The notes under the pieces: generated by a model
What the model saw: only the letters and a program-made list of their open reading frames with translations
Databases searched by the model: none
What the model was told of the DNA's origin: nothing
NCBI GenBank assembly: GCA_015039465.1
Contig: MU130497.1
Location: 1,266,528 to 1,330,527 of the forward strand
DNA length: 64,000 nt
Direction: 5' to 3'
DNA from: Phlegmacium glaucopus
Taxonomy: Eukaryota > Basidiomycota > Agaricomycetes > Agaricales > Cortinariaceae
Position numbers and translations under genes: made by a program
In this document: positions 35,291-46,619 of the stretch, piece after piece
Numbering within the stretch: the stretch's first letter is position 1
Layout: each line of letters opens with the position of its first letter

Positions 35291-36176
35291 GTGACAAAAC
35301 AGAGCAACCATGCAGGAGGTGTAGCCAGGCCATTTTTCAACAGATTTTGAGAAAAGAAATTGCAAAAAATGAGCAAAAAAAGAGCTACATGGTTCAAGGC
35401 AGAATTTTTTTGAAAATACACAAATTCCTTGTGATAAATCCTAGAAGGATCTGAATATCCATACCCTTACCTTGTTCCTCATATCCTTCACTTAGGCATC
35501 TTTGGTGCTTGTAAGCTCATCCTTGATAAGGTTAGTGGGACTGGAAGACATATTACTGAGATGATAAGCAGGATTGGGAGGATATAGATGATTGACATCA
35601 GAATGTATAAGATCTTTGTCATAATATTGCAATTTTCCTAGAATATTTTATTTATTTAGGGGTAATATTCAAATTTAATGTATTATATACACTGTAATAT
35701 GTATACTTCACAAAAAAAATGGAGGGAAACAAGTCAAGAACTCAAGGAACTGCAACTGTATCAGTAAATGTGACACCAGTGGCTGTGTCACACAGTGTGA
35801 CTGGGTCAGGCTGTTACCGGTACTACTACTAAGACTAGTAAAGTATGTAAACAGTAGGAGCAAATATACCTCTCCATTCCCATGTTCATTTTGTAATCCT
35901 TTATTAATTTATCTTTTGTTTTTCACTTCTATCTGACAACAACAAAACAGCTAATTGCTTGTAAAAAGCAAAATATATTACATTTTGTAAAATAATTATT
36001 AATAATAAATTATTTTATAGATAAATATTATTTTAATTAAAAAATAATAAGTATTCTATATAATAACCGTAAGACTTGTATTGCCATGCAAAGCAACGGC
36101 CCACATCTCTAGTACTGTGCTCTGTATTGTGACAAATTACATTAATATATAGCTGAAACTTAGTTATTTCCAACAA
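35291..36176. other. Noncoding stretch
   Basis: No gene recognised. 35760-35830 has gtgacaccagtggctgtgtcac-like sequence recalling the subterminal part of the 9.2-kb element and of 1620-1706. 35980-36060 is very A/T-rich. Confidence 0.35.
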
Positions 36177-36930
36177 ATGCTTTTTATCTTCTTGTCTGCA
36201 CTCTTCTACACAAAATATGTCCACTTACCCACAGCTGATGATTCTGTCCTACCTGAGATCCATCAGAAACCAAAATTCTGGTTGTATTTTAAAGATGCAC
36301 TTGGGGCATTGGATAGTAGCCACATCCACAGCTCTCCTCCTGCATGTGAGCATGCTTCCTATTGAAATTGCAAAGGTTTTATGTCACAGAACTGTCTCTT
36401 TGGATGTTTGTTTGGTCTTCAATTTGTCTTTTCCTATACTGGGGTGGGAAGGGTTGGCAACAGATGTGAAAGTATATGAGAATGCTATTTTAGATGGTCT
36501 TGATATTCCTGAGGGAAAATACTACCTTGCAGATACAGGTTTCCCACCTTGCAACCAGCTTCTTATTCCCTATTGTGTAGTATGTTATTATCTAGCTGAA
36601 TGGTCATGCAAACACCAGGTATGTTTCTTAGTTTATTACTATCAATCCATCATGCATCAGCTTGCAAGTTTTGAAACACTGTTTCTGGATTCTTCTCCTT
36701 GCTCCTGAGTACAGTCTACAGATCCAGGCTAGAATTCCTGCAGCACTATGTGCCATCCATAATTTTATTTATTTATATGATCCAGCTGAAAATGAAACTC
36801 TTTCAGATAATGACAACACAGACAATGATACACAAGTGGACCATGACCATGAAGCTTCTTCTACCGTTGCTGCTGAGCTTGATACGCCATCAACAGAACA
36901 AGATCACATTGCTCAGGCCATGTAGGATGA
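36177..36930 (+). pseudogene. PIF/Harbinger-type transposase remnant
   Basis: Across two or three frames the plus strand shows the DDE_4-type nuclease of PIF/Harbinger elements. The pieces are LPTADDSVLPEIHQKPKFW, then FKDALGALDSSHIH (first catalytic Asp region; families have D-G-S-H), then GWEGLATDVKVYENAILDGL (second Asp region), GKYYLADTGFPPC and LLIPY, and finally YSLQIQARIPAALCAIHNFI (C-terminal Glu-bearing helix region) at about 36710-36770. An acidic tail follows. Frame changes at about 36365 and 36560-36700 (one may be an intron at 36619) make it non-functional. The N-terminal DNA-binding part is not visible. Confidence 0.75.
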
Positions 36931-37498
36931 CTACCTAGCAATCCATCAAGAAAGGGCTATCAGTGATAAGGATAACTCAGGAGGTGAATCAGATGCAGAA
37001 GTTGATAATTGAGGGGTCAGTGATGACCTTTTTTATGTATATGTCTTATGCCTTCCCCCCAATACAAGTGTTTCAGTATGAATATTGAAAGCATTGAGAT
37101 ACCATTGCAAGAAATACAGCATAGGTCCTACATACAACATATACTAGTAACAGCAACAATATACAAATAAGATGGATATTGAGAACTAGCCCTGCAACTC
37201 CTGTAGCTGTTTTTATAACCATGGCTACCTAAGCTCATTCTGTTTGAGGAGTGCAACGTAGGTTTGAATAGCTGCATAATATTTCCCCAATTAAAGCAAT
37301 CTTATTGGTGGCTGAGAGACTGTTGTCTCTGTCTGACATGTAATGGATAGCTTCTTGTTGAAGTTTAGCAACAGGGTCAGTTGATCCAGACTCTCATACA
37401 GCAAGAGTTGATCAAGCCCTGTATTTCATGAGCAATGATAGTAGGTGTCATTTTGGTGCTTGTCAACTGTAGGTGAGATTTCAGAAACTCAGGTTTAT
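36931..37498. other. Noncoding stretch
   Basis: No gene recognised between the Harbinger remnant and the LTR. Confidence 0.35.
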
Positions 37499-37748
37499 TG
37501 ACACAGGAGCTAGGGTAAGCTAAAGTCCAGAGTGAGTAACTGAGGACTTCTGGCAAGGTAGCTACTGATTATATATAAAAGAAAACAATAAGAAAGCTAT
37601 CTGGAGATATTTTGACAGTGTGTGAAAGGATCTGATCTGAGATCAGATAATATATTCTGGAGATCAGATCAGATCAGATCAGATGTAATATAAGATGTAA
37701 TCTGAGATGAAAAGTCAAATGGAGTAAGATCCTAATGAGACAATTACA
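37499..37748 (-). repeat. Copia-type LTR, degenerate
   Basis: Parallel to the LTR at 63152-63449. It starts tgacacaggagctagggtaagc, has ctactgattatatataaaag, tctggagatattttgacagtg and an agatcagatcagatcagatc tract, and ends near caattaca. Internal deletions shorten it. No clear 5-bp duplication. Confidence 0.75.
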
Positions 37749-39990
37749 ATGAGCTATCTTGATTTGGATCTGACCAATCCCTTACCTTTTTTGGATATCC
37801 AAATTGATGATGGCATCAGGAGTAGCAGGAGTAGCTTTTCCCAGCAACAAGACAATGAGGACCTGGGACACCAGTCAGCTTAATTTATGCAATGTTCTAT
37901 GGCTTGGTGACCAAATACACTAGATTAGAAGATGTAACTGGGCATATATGGAGGTTCAATGGGTTTATGGCAATAAGAAATGTGTATTGAACATTTTATA
38001 GGATTGAGTATGTACAGCTGAACAAGAAAACACATCAATTTCACCAACTTCATGCTTCACAGAGTGAATTGAGGAGGTGCAGCTTCAAGGCATCACTACA
38101 AAGATACAGGTGACAATGGTCACACCTTTCAACAAGGCCCAACCACTCATATTCAGATACCTCCTCACCAAGCAAAATATTTTGTGATATGTCATTGATT
38201 TCAACAAATTCCATTTTCAAACCAGAGTCAACAAGTGCAAGCTTGATACGGATGAACCAGCTACCAGGTGTTGGGTGGGAATGGGAGAACAGATTGCTGA
38301 GAGACTGGAGGGGCTGGAGGAGCTGGATAGACTTGACAAGGTACATCAGAGCTGTCATTATGCTGCACACTTGAGTGTTTATAGAAAGAAGAGATGGTTT
38401 TAGAGGGTTCTGCAGGGAATTTTGTTATCAATGGAAAACCTGTTGTTCCCTGCTATTTTAGTGGGTGTTGGTAGGCAAATATATGAAGAAGAAAGTTGCA
38501 GTCCACAGAGTTGGTGAGTGCCTGGATAATTTGAAAAAGTATGGAGTGATGTCAAAAAAATTGTGTCAAATTTTCCTTTTGAAGTTTTTAAAGGCAAGGA
38601 TTCTGGTGGATACAACACTGACATTAAATGGATTGAGCACATCTGAGGTCAAGATAGTCAATTGAGCTGACAATAATTTGGAGAGTTGAACAGCCCCAAT
38701 GCAAGGGAGCTCAAGAACATGTTCTAGCTGAATTGTCTTAAGACAAATCAGTATGGACAACCTTTTGTACAGTACCATTAGTTTTCATCATGGACTCATC
38801 TCTATAATTTGTAGATGTGCTCTTAGGACAAAGACAGATCTGAACCATCTGATTCTTTGATGAATTTGACATTGACTACCTCACCACTCTAATCAATAAT
38901 GACCAACAACAATTTTAATTCATGAGAATATAGCAAAGGACTGCAGCTATGGACCTCTTTATCCCTGTCACTTTAGTGCATCACCAAGTGAGCAGAAAGC
39001 AATTATGTCATATGTTGCCATCATGATCATGATATTGGTTCCAAAGCTTATGTCTTTTTTCTTCTGTTAGCATATTGGCATTGATTTCCATCAGATAGCA
39101 AACTCCACCATGGTGTACTGTGCAGACAAGGAGATAAACCATGTTCAACACAGTTCAATATCTATTATACCCTTCTTGATTTTTCATCCTGCTCCCTTCT
39201 TTTCCCATTAAAACTCCTTCATTACTTCTGAATGTCCTAACATCAATGCTGAAAGATCTATGCTGGAAACTTGCTGACATAACACTGTAAGGGGACACTC
39301 CATTCTACCTACACTGCCTAATCAGGATTTACTTCTCAACCAACACCCATCCAGAACTGATCAAGTATGGGGACCCAAGTCTCCCATATTGGCTCGGAAG
39401 ATACCTTGACTGGTTGTTGGCTCAACAAAATCAGCAGGTGGACCAACCAGTTGGCAACCTGTATCCCACCCCACCATTGACCTTAGCATCTTGTCTCCCA
39501 ATCCTCGTTCAGGCCTGGTCCCAACTCTCTTTACTTGGAACTTCAACTTGTTATTATTTATCTATTTTCATATGTCTGTTATGTCCATATTCATACTTTC
39601 CCATCCTAGCAGTGTTTTTCCCCATCCTTTCCTTTTTGGAGGTGAGTTAGCTGTAGTTGATACTTATAATTTTTGTATCTCCTGCTAGTCCTGGCTTCCA
39701 CCTGATTTTTGGTTACATTCAGCCCCAACCGAACTCCTGAATTTTGGATGAAATAAATCAATGCTTGACTTGAGCTTCATGTTCAGCCTGTGCAAGCATC
39801 TGGGTTAGAATAAAGTCTCCAATCCAATGCTTTCTGACCTCCATCTATCCTTAGGAAACTTGGATCATGTCCAGCATCACATAAACATCCTTCATGATGA
39901 GTTCTTCCCATGTGGAACAGGATGGGATGGTAGGTAATATCCAATAGTGCAAAATAATTTAATTTTTTAATTTGAACCTTACTAGGCACT
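37749..39990. other. Stretch without recognised genes
   Basis: Only short open frames (38050-38370 minus, 38400-38642 minus, 38465-38665 plus, 39414-39688 plus). They show no domain, no consistent codon bias and no link to the named elements. I cannot support any of them as a gene. Confidence 0.35.
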
Positions 39991-40545
39991 GTGCAACTCT
40001 GCAATGAGCACAAAAGCATTACTGTCTGTGATCAGCCTGTAACACATTACCATCAAATGGCTTCATCAATCAATCACAAGTTGACATTGATTTTATTTAA
40101 CAAGACCATTGATTTATGGGATGCTCTTTTAGTAATTGTTCAGCGTCAAGTTACTATGAATGAAGAGAGAGCCCCATCAAAACAAAGAAAAATAAGGTGT
40201 AGTCAATAGTTACAAGAAAAAGAAGATTTCATAGAACTTACTCTGGGAAATGCAGTAGTACATACTGCAAAAGGCTATTCTTCAATGCAAGCCCCTACCC
40301 TTGCAAGCTCTCAAGTTCAATCTCACCTCCCTGATTTTCAACCAACAATGACCTCTGTCACATCATCCCAGGTATATGAGGCATGGACAGGAAGCACAAC
40401 ATCTGCACTTTGGGAGAACAATGTTCAACTTGAAATTCACAGTGTGCCAAGCAGAGGCCCATCCATTGCACCAGCAGCTTTCACTAGCAGTGGTAGCAAT
40501 ATCCCACAGTCTGGACTGGTTCAGAATGAACTTCAGCATCCCTAA
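39991..40545 (+). other. Unrecognised open segments
   Basis: Two plus-strand open segments, 39991-40209 (ending KQRKIRCSQ) and 40285-40545 (serine/threonine/glutamine-rich), could be pieces of one protein separated by a stop and frame change. There is no motif I can name. They end where a copia fragment in opposite orientation begins. Confidence 0.25.
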
Positions 40546-40552
40546 GATTCTG

Positions 40553-40612
40553 CATTATGCTTGACTCTGAAGACCCAACCAGATCCAATTGCCTTCTGCC
40601 TAGGTGGAAGTT
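40553..40612 (-). pseudogene. Copia reverse transcriptase scrap, inverted
   Basis: On the minus strand it reads RQKAIGSGWVFRVKHNA, matching the copia pol at about 59497-59542. The plus-strand copia segment at 41180 resumes at exactly the next residues (NADGSIE). The two pieces are therefore adjacent halves of one gene, now in opposite orientations. Confidence 0.75.
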
Positions 40613-41179
40613 CAACGAGAGAACAGAACCAGAACCAACTGAACCAAACCATGGTTCTGGTTTGGTTCTGGTTCTTGATTGGCCAGAAATATGAGAATGA
40701 TTTCTGAACTGGTTCAAACCATTATCCCAGGGCAAACATTTAAGTAATAAATTTACTTATTTGCACATTGTACCTGTATCTGTAATGAAAATATTTATTC
40801 AAGTCACCACACCATATATTTCAAATCAGAGGTACATCATGTGTTGGTCTGGCATAGTACATAATCAATAATATGTCTCATTTACTTTATAACTTCAATC
40901 CAAAGTTGTCACTGGTTGGCAAAATGATTTAGTAGTATTTTTTTTTTATGTTTACTTTTACTGATGTCATAGTTATAACACCAATACTACAAACTTCTGG
41001 CCTCAACTTTTAAGATATCTTTATTTCTAAGAAATAAGATGTAGAAAATGAAATTAAAAATGAAAATTTCTTGGATATCCTAACACAATTCTATTTTTAA
41101 ATGGTTCTGGTTTTCCAAGTGGTTCTGGTTCTGACAGAATAGGTGCTGAACCAAACTGAACTAACTTTGGCATCTCTAA
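40613..41179. mobile_element. Possible hAT-like MITE with GGTTCTGG arrays
   Basis: Both flanks of this A/T-rich block carry ggttctggttctgg-type arrays (40620-40680 and 41100-41130). The right end tttggcatctcta recalls the inverse of the hAT-like terminus at 5424. A matching left terminus and target duplication are not convincing because the surrounding copia gene is inverted here. Confidence 0.35.
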
Positions 41180-41580
41180 TGCAGATGGTTCTATTGAATG
41201 TTATAAAGCTAGAATTGTTGCTAAAGGCTACAGTCAGTGACCAAGCATTAGACTACACAGAGGTCTTTGCCCCTATATTTAAACCTGCCACACTATACGT
41301 GATCCTTGCTCTAGGTACACAAGACCTTGGGGAGGAGATATATATGACTCAACCAGAGGGATTCCATCAAGGTGAACACAATATGGCAAAAATCTATATG
41401 GTTGAAAGCAGTCTGCTTGTCAATGGAATAAGAAACTTCATGATGCTTTCAGTGATATGAATTTCAAACACATTGAATCCGACCACTCTGTTTACATTTA
41501 CACTAATGGAGAGGTTAAGATCATTGTACATTGACAATATCATCTTTGCATCTACTCCTGCCATTGAGAAGGCTATAAAT
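41180..41580 (+). pseudogene. Copia reverse transcriptase, 5' portion of a split copy
   Basis: The plus strand parallels 59540-60015: DGSIECYKARIVAKGYSQ, then QALDYTEVFAPIFKPATL, then EEIYMTQPEGFHQG. Frameshifts occur near 41240, 41390 and 41525. It stops at AIEKA (41580), where the 9.2-kb element begins, and resumes at 50775. The insertion proves that this copia copy is older than the element. Confidence 0.85.
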
Positions 41581-42170
41581 GGGGGTCGGCAATCTCAGGC
41601 AGTGTGATGTACCGTAACATCACAGAGTGACATCACGGTCACCCTCAAATAAGTGACCCACGGAAATTGTGCTTTCCACAATGGCTTGCAGCCCATCCTG
41701 GGTGGTTTTATTACATCATAAGTATCAAAACAATTTAATTTGAGGTTTTAAATGTTTGTAGGAGGTATAGATGTTGCTGAGTGACAGTAATCCCTGCCAA
41801 AAGTGCTAAATTAAAAAGCTAAAATTGAAGCTTTATAGACTCTGCAGGAAGCCATTTAAACAACACGCTCTAGTGAGATAAAATGTTTCTTATGTATGGA
41901 ACTTTAATTCCTCTTGATTACTTTTTTTACATAGTAACTTTTAGTGAAGATAGCAGTGTAATTTCCATAAAAGGAAGGTTTAAAAAATAGGGAAAAATAT
42001 TTTGATCAAGAGATATTGTCCAGATTGATGAAAAAATGATACTTTGTTATTGGACTGAAGCACCATATTGAGTTCCTGATAGTGTCTATAGACAATTTCT
42101 GTTTGCGCTGCCAAATTCAGCCTGAGAGCTGCTTTGTAAGCAGCTCTCATCCACCAATCTGACTTCCTTT

Positions 42171-42719
42171 TAGTGTTTGGAAGTCCAGTTGCAGGACTGG
42201 AAAAAGACTGCAAAAAGACCAGACCAGACTGCAAAAGACCGGACCAACAGTCCGGTTTTTTGGTTTTTGAGAATCAAAGACTGGTAAAAGACCGGTAGTT
42301 TTGTAGCCCTTATTTTTCCCTTTTGAACGAGATAAAGACCGTATTTATTGGTCAAATATTCACTGAGAAAAAAATAAAACAGTAAAAATGTACACAAAAT
42401 AGTAGGAAACCAATAATATCACCATAAAATTGTCAATTCCCAACGGAATTTAACGTTCTTGAGCTTATTATAAAGGTATATATTACATCTACATATTTGT
42501 CTGATGTTATATATGAAAATATGACTGGTATTTGTCAAAAGTCCGGTCCTGGACAGTCTTGGACCAGGACTGGTCCAGGACTGCAAAAAACCGATGTGGA
42601 CCGGTCCTAATTGGTCCAGTCCGGTCTTTTGACCTTCTAGAAGCTAGGTGAACCGGTTGTGGTCCCGGTCCTGTCCAAAAATACCAAAAACCCGGACTGG
42701 ACCAGACTTCCAAACACTA
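42171..42719. mobile_element. 549-bp hAT-like MITE
   Basis: The ends are TAGTGTTTGGAAGTC and its inverted copy (15 bp perfect). The 8-bp duplication cttccttt is perfect (42163-42170 and 42720-42727). Subterminal arrays of actgcaaaagaccgg and ggtcctggaccagg units occur on both sides. No coding sequence. A fragment of the same family interrupts the helicase at 245-323. Confidence 0.95.
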
Positions 42720-43032
42720 CTTCCTTTCACTTCTACCTCCACCACATTGTTCTCTCATCTGTCCTAGCTATCAAATATTGTTCATTTAGTCATATAGTGC
42801 TGGTAAACAAGCCTATTCTACCTCTAAATTATACTTAGCCTTCAAGATTTAGCTCTGATCTTGATCTGATCTTGATCTGATTGGACTGATATCCTGGTAT
42901 TGCAGTTTTTGATATCTAAAAACATGTAAGTTTTAATTTCCTTATGTTTCTCAAGTATATTAAAGCTCTAACTGTTCAAAACTTCAGTTACAATTCACCA
43001 AATTTCCTCACATTTTTACCTTTTGACCAGTC

Positions 43033-44820
43033 ATGCCCCCAAAAGGAGCTCAAGCCCGAACAGCTAACCTTGAAAATCTCCAAAAGGCAAGAGATGCTAA
43101 CCTTCTAAAAGATCCTGCAGCTTCAGCCTCAGCTTCTGCTTCTGCAAACTTTGAGAGTACAGTAATTCAATATCAGCAGCAACTTGCAGATATGGAGGCT
43201 CAAATTACTTCTCTTGAAGTTGAGCTAGAAAAGTCTCATGAGCAGTGTTCTAAATTCTCAGAGCTTCTGGAGAATGCTCAAAAATATATTGAGCAGTTAA
43301 GATCTGCACTTGAAGTTGAAAAAGATTGTTACAAAGATCTTTATCGCCAGTTGTGAAATGAATGTTGTGCTCAGCAGCATGCCAGTAAAGGCAAAGCTGT
43401 TCTTAAGGAGATGGTTGCTGAGTTGGTGGAATATAAGCAGAAAATAATGAAGGAGGCCAAGGAGCTCCAAAAGCATTCTGCTCTTGATGCTCAATATGTA
43501 GATGTTCTAAAGTCAGACAATGAACATTTGCAGAAAGAGCTCTCAAGCAATTCAGAACACTATGCAAAAGAGCTTGCATATACTTGTGAAAAGCTGAAAT
43601 CATCACAAAGTGCATTGAAAGGCTCTAAGTCAGAGGTATACAATCTAAAGTGAAAATGTGCAAGGGCTACAGCAGTCAAGGAAAATGCTGTTCAGAAAGC
43701 TAGGTCTCAGATTTTACTGGAAAAATCTACCCTCTATCTTTTGAAGAAGGGGGTATATTCAGAACAGACTCAGAATCTTGTCTGCATTCTTGTTCAAGCT
43801 GGTGTCTCAGCTAAAAATATCATGGGTGTCATTAAGGCTGTTTTAGGTATTGCAGAAGGTAAAATCCTCCTGCTATAATGCAAATAGTTTATAAACTATG
43901 TCATAGCTGTTACATTTGGCTCAGATGGAACAGGCCATAAAAACCTAAATTACAACTCTCACTATGCTCACTATAAGGTTAGGGATGCTGATGGTGAACA
44001 AGCACAGGTCACACACTTTCTAGGGCTTCATAGATCCTTAGATGGAAGCAGTGAGCAAGCTATGAGGGACTGGGATGATCAATTACAGAAAATATTTGAT
44101 ATTTACAATGATAGTCCTGGACAAGTCATAGTAGCTAGATATTGAAGGGAACCAATTGCACTAAGGTAGGGGACACTCTTCATGAATGTCTCTTCCTCTG
44201 GAGTTTTAGGACTCATTTGCTTTGTTAAGACAGTCCCAGGCGCCATAGGTGTGAGGACAGGATGACAGTCACTCATACCATAACATTCAAGTATGTCAAG
44301 GATGAACTGGCACTGATGAAGTCTGATGGTGTGAGATTTGCGATCTCTAGTGATCCCAACACCAAGCAAATATTCTGTAGGTCCACTTGCCAAAGAACAA
44401 AGTAGCTTCACATGTCTTATCAATGTCTATTCAAAGCTTGCAGGAATGCATGCAGATCACTGTGCTGAAGAAAAGAAAGATTATGAGTAGATGGGGAAGA
44501 AGAAAACAGACACAGTTTACTAGGTACTTGGTAAAAGGAGGATTATTGATGATACAAATGAAGAGCTTATGCCTTTTTTTCTTTCTGCACATAAAGAAAT
44601 GGTGGAAAAGCTGGTGGAGAGGCTGATTGGAGCAATCAACAAAGGTGAAAGAAATCCAACAGGGACTTTGAGATGCAGTTGATCTCTATGAGAAAGGAGA
44701 ATGGAAGATAGAACAAGGCCTCAGCAACAATGATAGTGATTCAGGAGAGGACTTTGACTTCAGGGTACCAATTGATGATGATAGGAACATAGATTGGAGC
44801 ACAGATGATGATTAGGCTTA
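43033..44820 (+). pseudogene. Coiled-coil transposase-like gene, copy A (internally deleted)
   Basis: 43033-43355 starts MPPKGAQARTANLENLQKAR and becomes a long coiled coil. It continues past TGA 43354 through 43411-43653 (MVAELVEYKQKIMKEAKELQ). 43730-43870 has LLKKGVYSEQTQNLV, aligned with copy B's KGVFTDETRNVV. 43910-44100 has FGSDGTGHKNLNYNSHYAHY (candidate first catalytic Asp). A copia fragment interrupts at about 44118-44390. It then resumes (GMHADHCAEEKK-like, LMPFFLSAHKEMVEKL) and jumps to an acidic C-terminus (44660-44813). The catalytic core found in copies B and C is deleted. The family is widespread in mushrooms. I infer an RNase H-fold transposase, not proven. Confidence 0.7.
44118..44390 (-). 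pseudogene. Copia reverse transcriptase fragment in copy A
   Basis: The minus strand reads GPTEYLLGVGITRD, HQCQFILDILECYGMSD and ETFMKSVPYLSAIGSLQYL, nearly identical to 60050-60315 of the copia pol on the plus strand. It is a short, clean insertion without LTRs, so it arrived by recombination or template switching and not by normal integration. It breaks copy A between DIYNDSPG and the next conserved block. Confidence 0.85.
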
Positions 44821-45006
44821 TTACAATGTAAATAGTTCATTATTTTGACATTTTTGAGCATGTATGTGTTGCCAACATCTCATAGTATGTATATTGTGCA
44901 AAAAAAATCATGAGTAAAGCTTCAAAACTCATCAAACAAAGCCTGTCTCAAGATTTATGCCGTTTTGGGCTGTGTGACAGAATTTGCACAGCCACGGCCA
45001 TATTGG

Positions 45007-45143
45007 GCATTGTGCAACCCCATTGACACAGGAGCTAGGGTAAGCTAAAGTCCAGCATGAGTAACTGAAGACTTCTGGCAAGGTAGCTACTGATTATATA
45101 AAAACAATAAGAAAGCTATCTGGAGATATCTTGACAGTGTGCA
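45007..45143 (-). repeat. Copia-type LTR fragment
   Basis: From about 45022 the sequence parallels 37499-37630 (gacacaggagctagggtaagc ... tctggagatatcttgacagtgtg) and stops at a MITE-like terminus. The preceding bases (gcattgtgcaacccc, 44991-45005) resemble the end of a 9.2-kb-type element. Confidence 0.65.
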
Positions 45144-45319
45144 GAACTTTACACTCCCCCACCAAGTCCTGACACTCCACTAGGATTCCTAGTATAGTCC
45201 TGCTATTCCTAGTATAGTCCTAAGAGTCCTGGCATTGTCCTGGTCATTCCCACCATTGTCCTGGCCATTCCCACACCATTCCTAGTTTGGTCCTACCTCA
45301 TTCCTATTTAGGGAATATG
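45144..45319. mobile_element. Truncated MITE of the TTTACACTCCCCCACA family
   Basis: It begins actttacactcccccacc and carries tcctagtatagtcc and attgtcctgg units in array, the same architecture as the complete family members at 15552, 24312 and 26805. No right terminus (gtgggggagtgtaaag) was found, so this copy is incomplete. Confidence 0.6.
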
Positions 45320-45515
45320 GTGATGTTGTATATTGTTCTGATGGGGTTTTTGAGCTGAGTTTTAAAATGTGGTTTATAATCTTAAGACAGTGATGTTATA
45401 CACCATTCTGATGGGGTTTTCAAGCTGAGTCTGAAAATGTTGTTTATAATCTTAACACAGTGATGTTATACACCATTCTGATGGGGTTTTCAAGCTGAGT
45501 TTGAAAATGTTGTTT
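45320..45515. repeat. 70-bp tandem repeat, about 2.8 units
   Basis: Units start at 45320, 45390 and 45460 with gtgatgttrta and contain ttctgatggggttttcaag. Units 2 and 3 are nearly identical, unit 1 diverges more. It lies between the truncated MITE and the KDZ remnant. Confidence 0.9.
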
Positions 45516-45622
45516 TCTTAGTTATGTGACATTTTCACCTTACCAATTGGGATATTGCAAATACAGTAGAAACAAATAATAGCAAACAAAAGAAATTGGG
45601 AACAATTTTTTGGAAATACAAA

Positions 45623-46610
45623 TTATGCTTCATCACTACCTTCTGCATCTTCTTCATCATCATTTTTCATCTGTCTCTTAATTACATGTTGAGTGTGGTA
45701 GAACAGCATTGTATGTAAGAACCAGTTAAAGTGTCATTCTTTTGAGAATAGTTTCAAATCCACCAATCCAAGCATTCAATTGTTCACATGCCTATGAGAA
45801 GCAAGTCAACAAACAGATAACTTTTGAAATACAAATGACCTTGGCTATCAGTATCAGATATTACCAAATTTGGGGCAGATCCATTTAATGGGGCAGGATT
45901 ACACCACTTGCAGCAAAGATAATCATCAGTATGATGATTAATATAATGGTAGCTATCAACAATAAACTGAGTTGTTTTTTCCATACTCTGTCCCAGCTTC
46001 CATTTGTAATGCAAGTACGCAGAACTACACAAGCTTTATCAATGCATACATAGTCAGGTCTTGATTCCTCAGTAGGATAAACAGACTCCAAAAATTGTAA
46101 AATTTGTGTTGGAGACTCTGATTTGTCAAATTTAGTCCATGCAATGACAACACCACAAGGAGCACAAATTGTCTCCACACAGTAAGTTTGTTGAGCACTA
46201 AAGTAATTCTTAGACCTCTGAACATCTGGTGCAGGTTGATCATGTGGCTGAGCAACTCTTTCTGTTGTTGGCTGCCAAGGTATATTGTTACCAGGTTGTC
46301 ATAGCATTTGTTTCATACCAGAATATATAGTTGGCTTATTATGATTGAACTCATGTTTTGACCATTCTTCTTTATGCTGAGGACATGCTGTGTTCCACTC
46401 ATTTTTAGAGAAAGACAACCATGCACTCTGCAATTTGCTCCATACTTCTATGTCATGAACTGAGGAGAACAAGAATTTGCAATCACCAAAGGCACAGTGC
46501 TGTCCCATCACAATACCATCCATTACAACCAATTTGACTAGGGCTAGTTCATTATCCACAACATCAGTTTGATTTTCTCTTGGTGCAATATCTGATGTAC
46601 TAGACTAAGT
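45623..46610 (-). pseudogene. KDZ transposase remnant with cysteine-cluster region
   Basis: The minus strand from about 46610 shows HCAFGDCKFL, then CPQHKEEW, ICAPCGVVIAWTKFDKSESP, FLESVYPTEESRPDYVCIDK, TTQFIVDSYHYINHHTDDY and LCCKWCNPAPLNGSAPNL, and ends ACEQLNAWIGGFE-like, FLHTMLFYHTQHVIK and EDAEGSDEA before TAA 45623. The ordered Cys pairs match the CxC5/CxC6-type clusters attached to Kyakuja-Dileera-Zisupton transposases of basidiomycetes (recalled, not searched). The N-terminal transposase part is absent. TGA or TAG codons and frame changes occur near 46299, 45960 and 45784. It joins copy B directly at about 46610. Confidence 0.75.
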
Positions 46611-46619
46611 CAAAAAGAA

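Noticed and set aside
43033..43653. Independent structural coiled-coil (kinesin or tropomyosin-like) gene
   Set aside because: It continues into blocks shared with copies B and C, so it is the N-terminus of the transposase-like gene.
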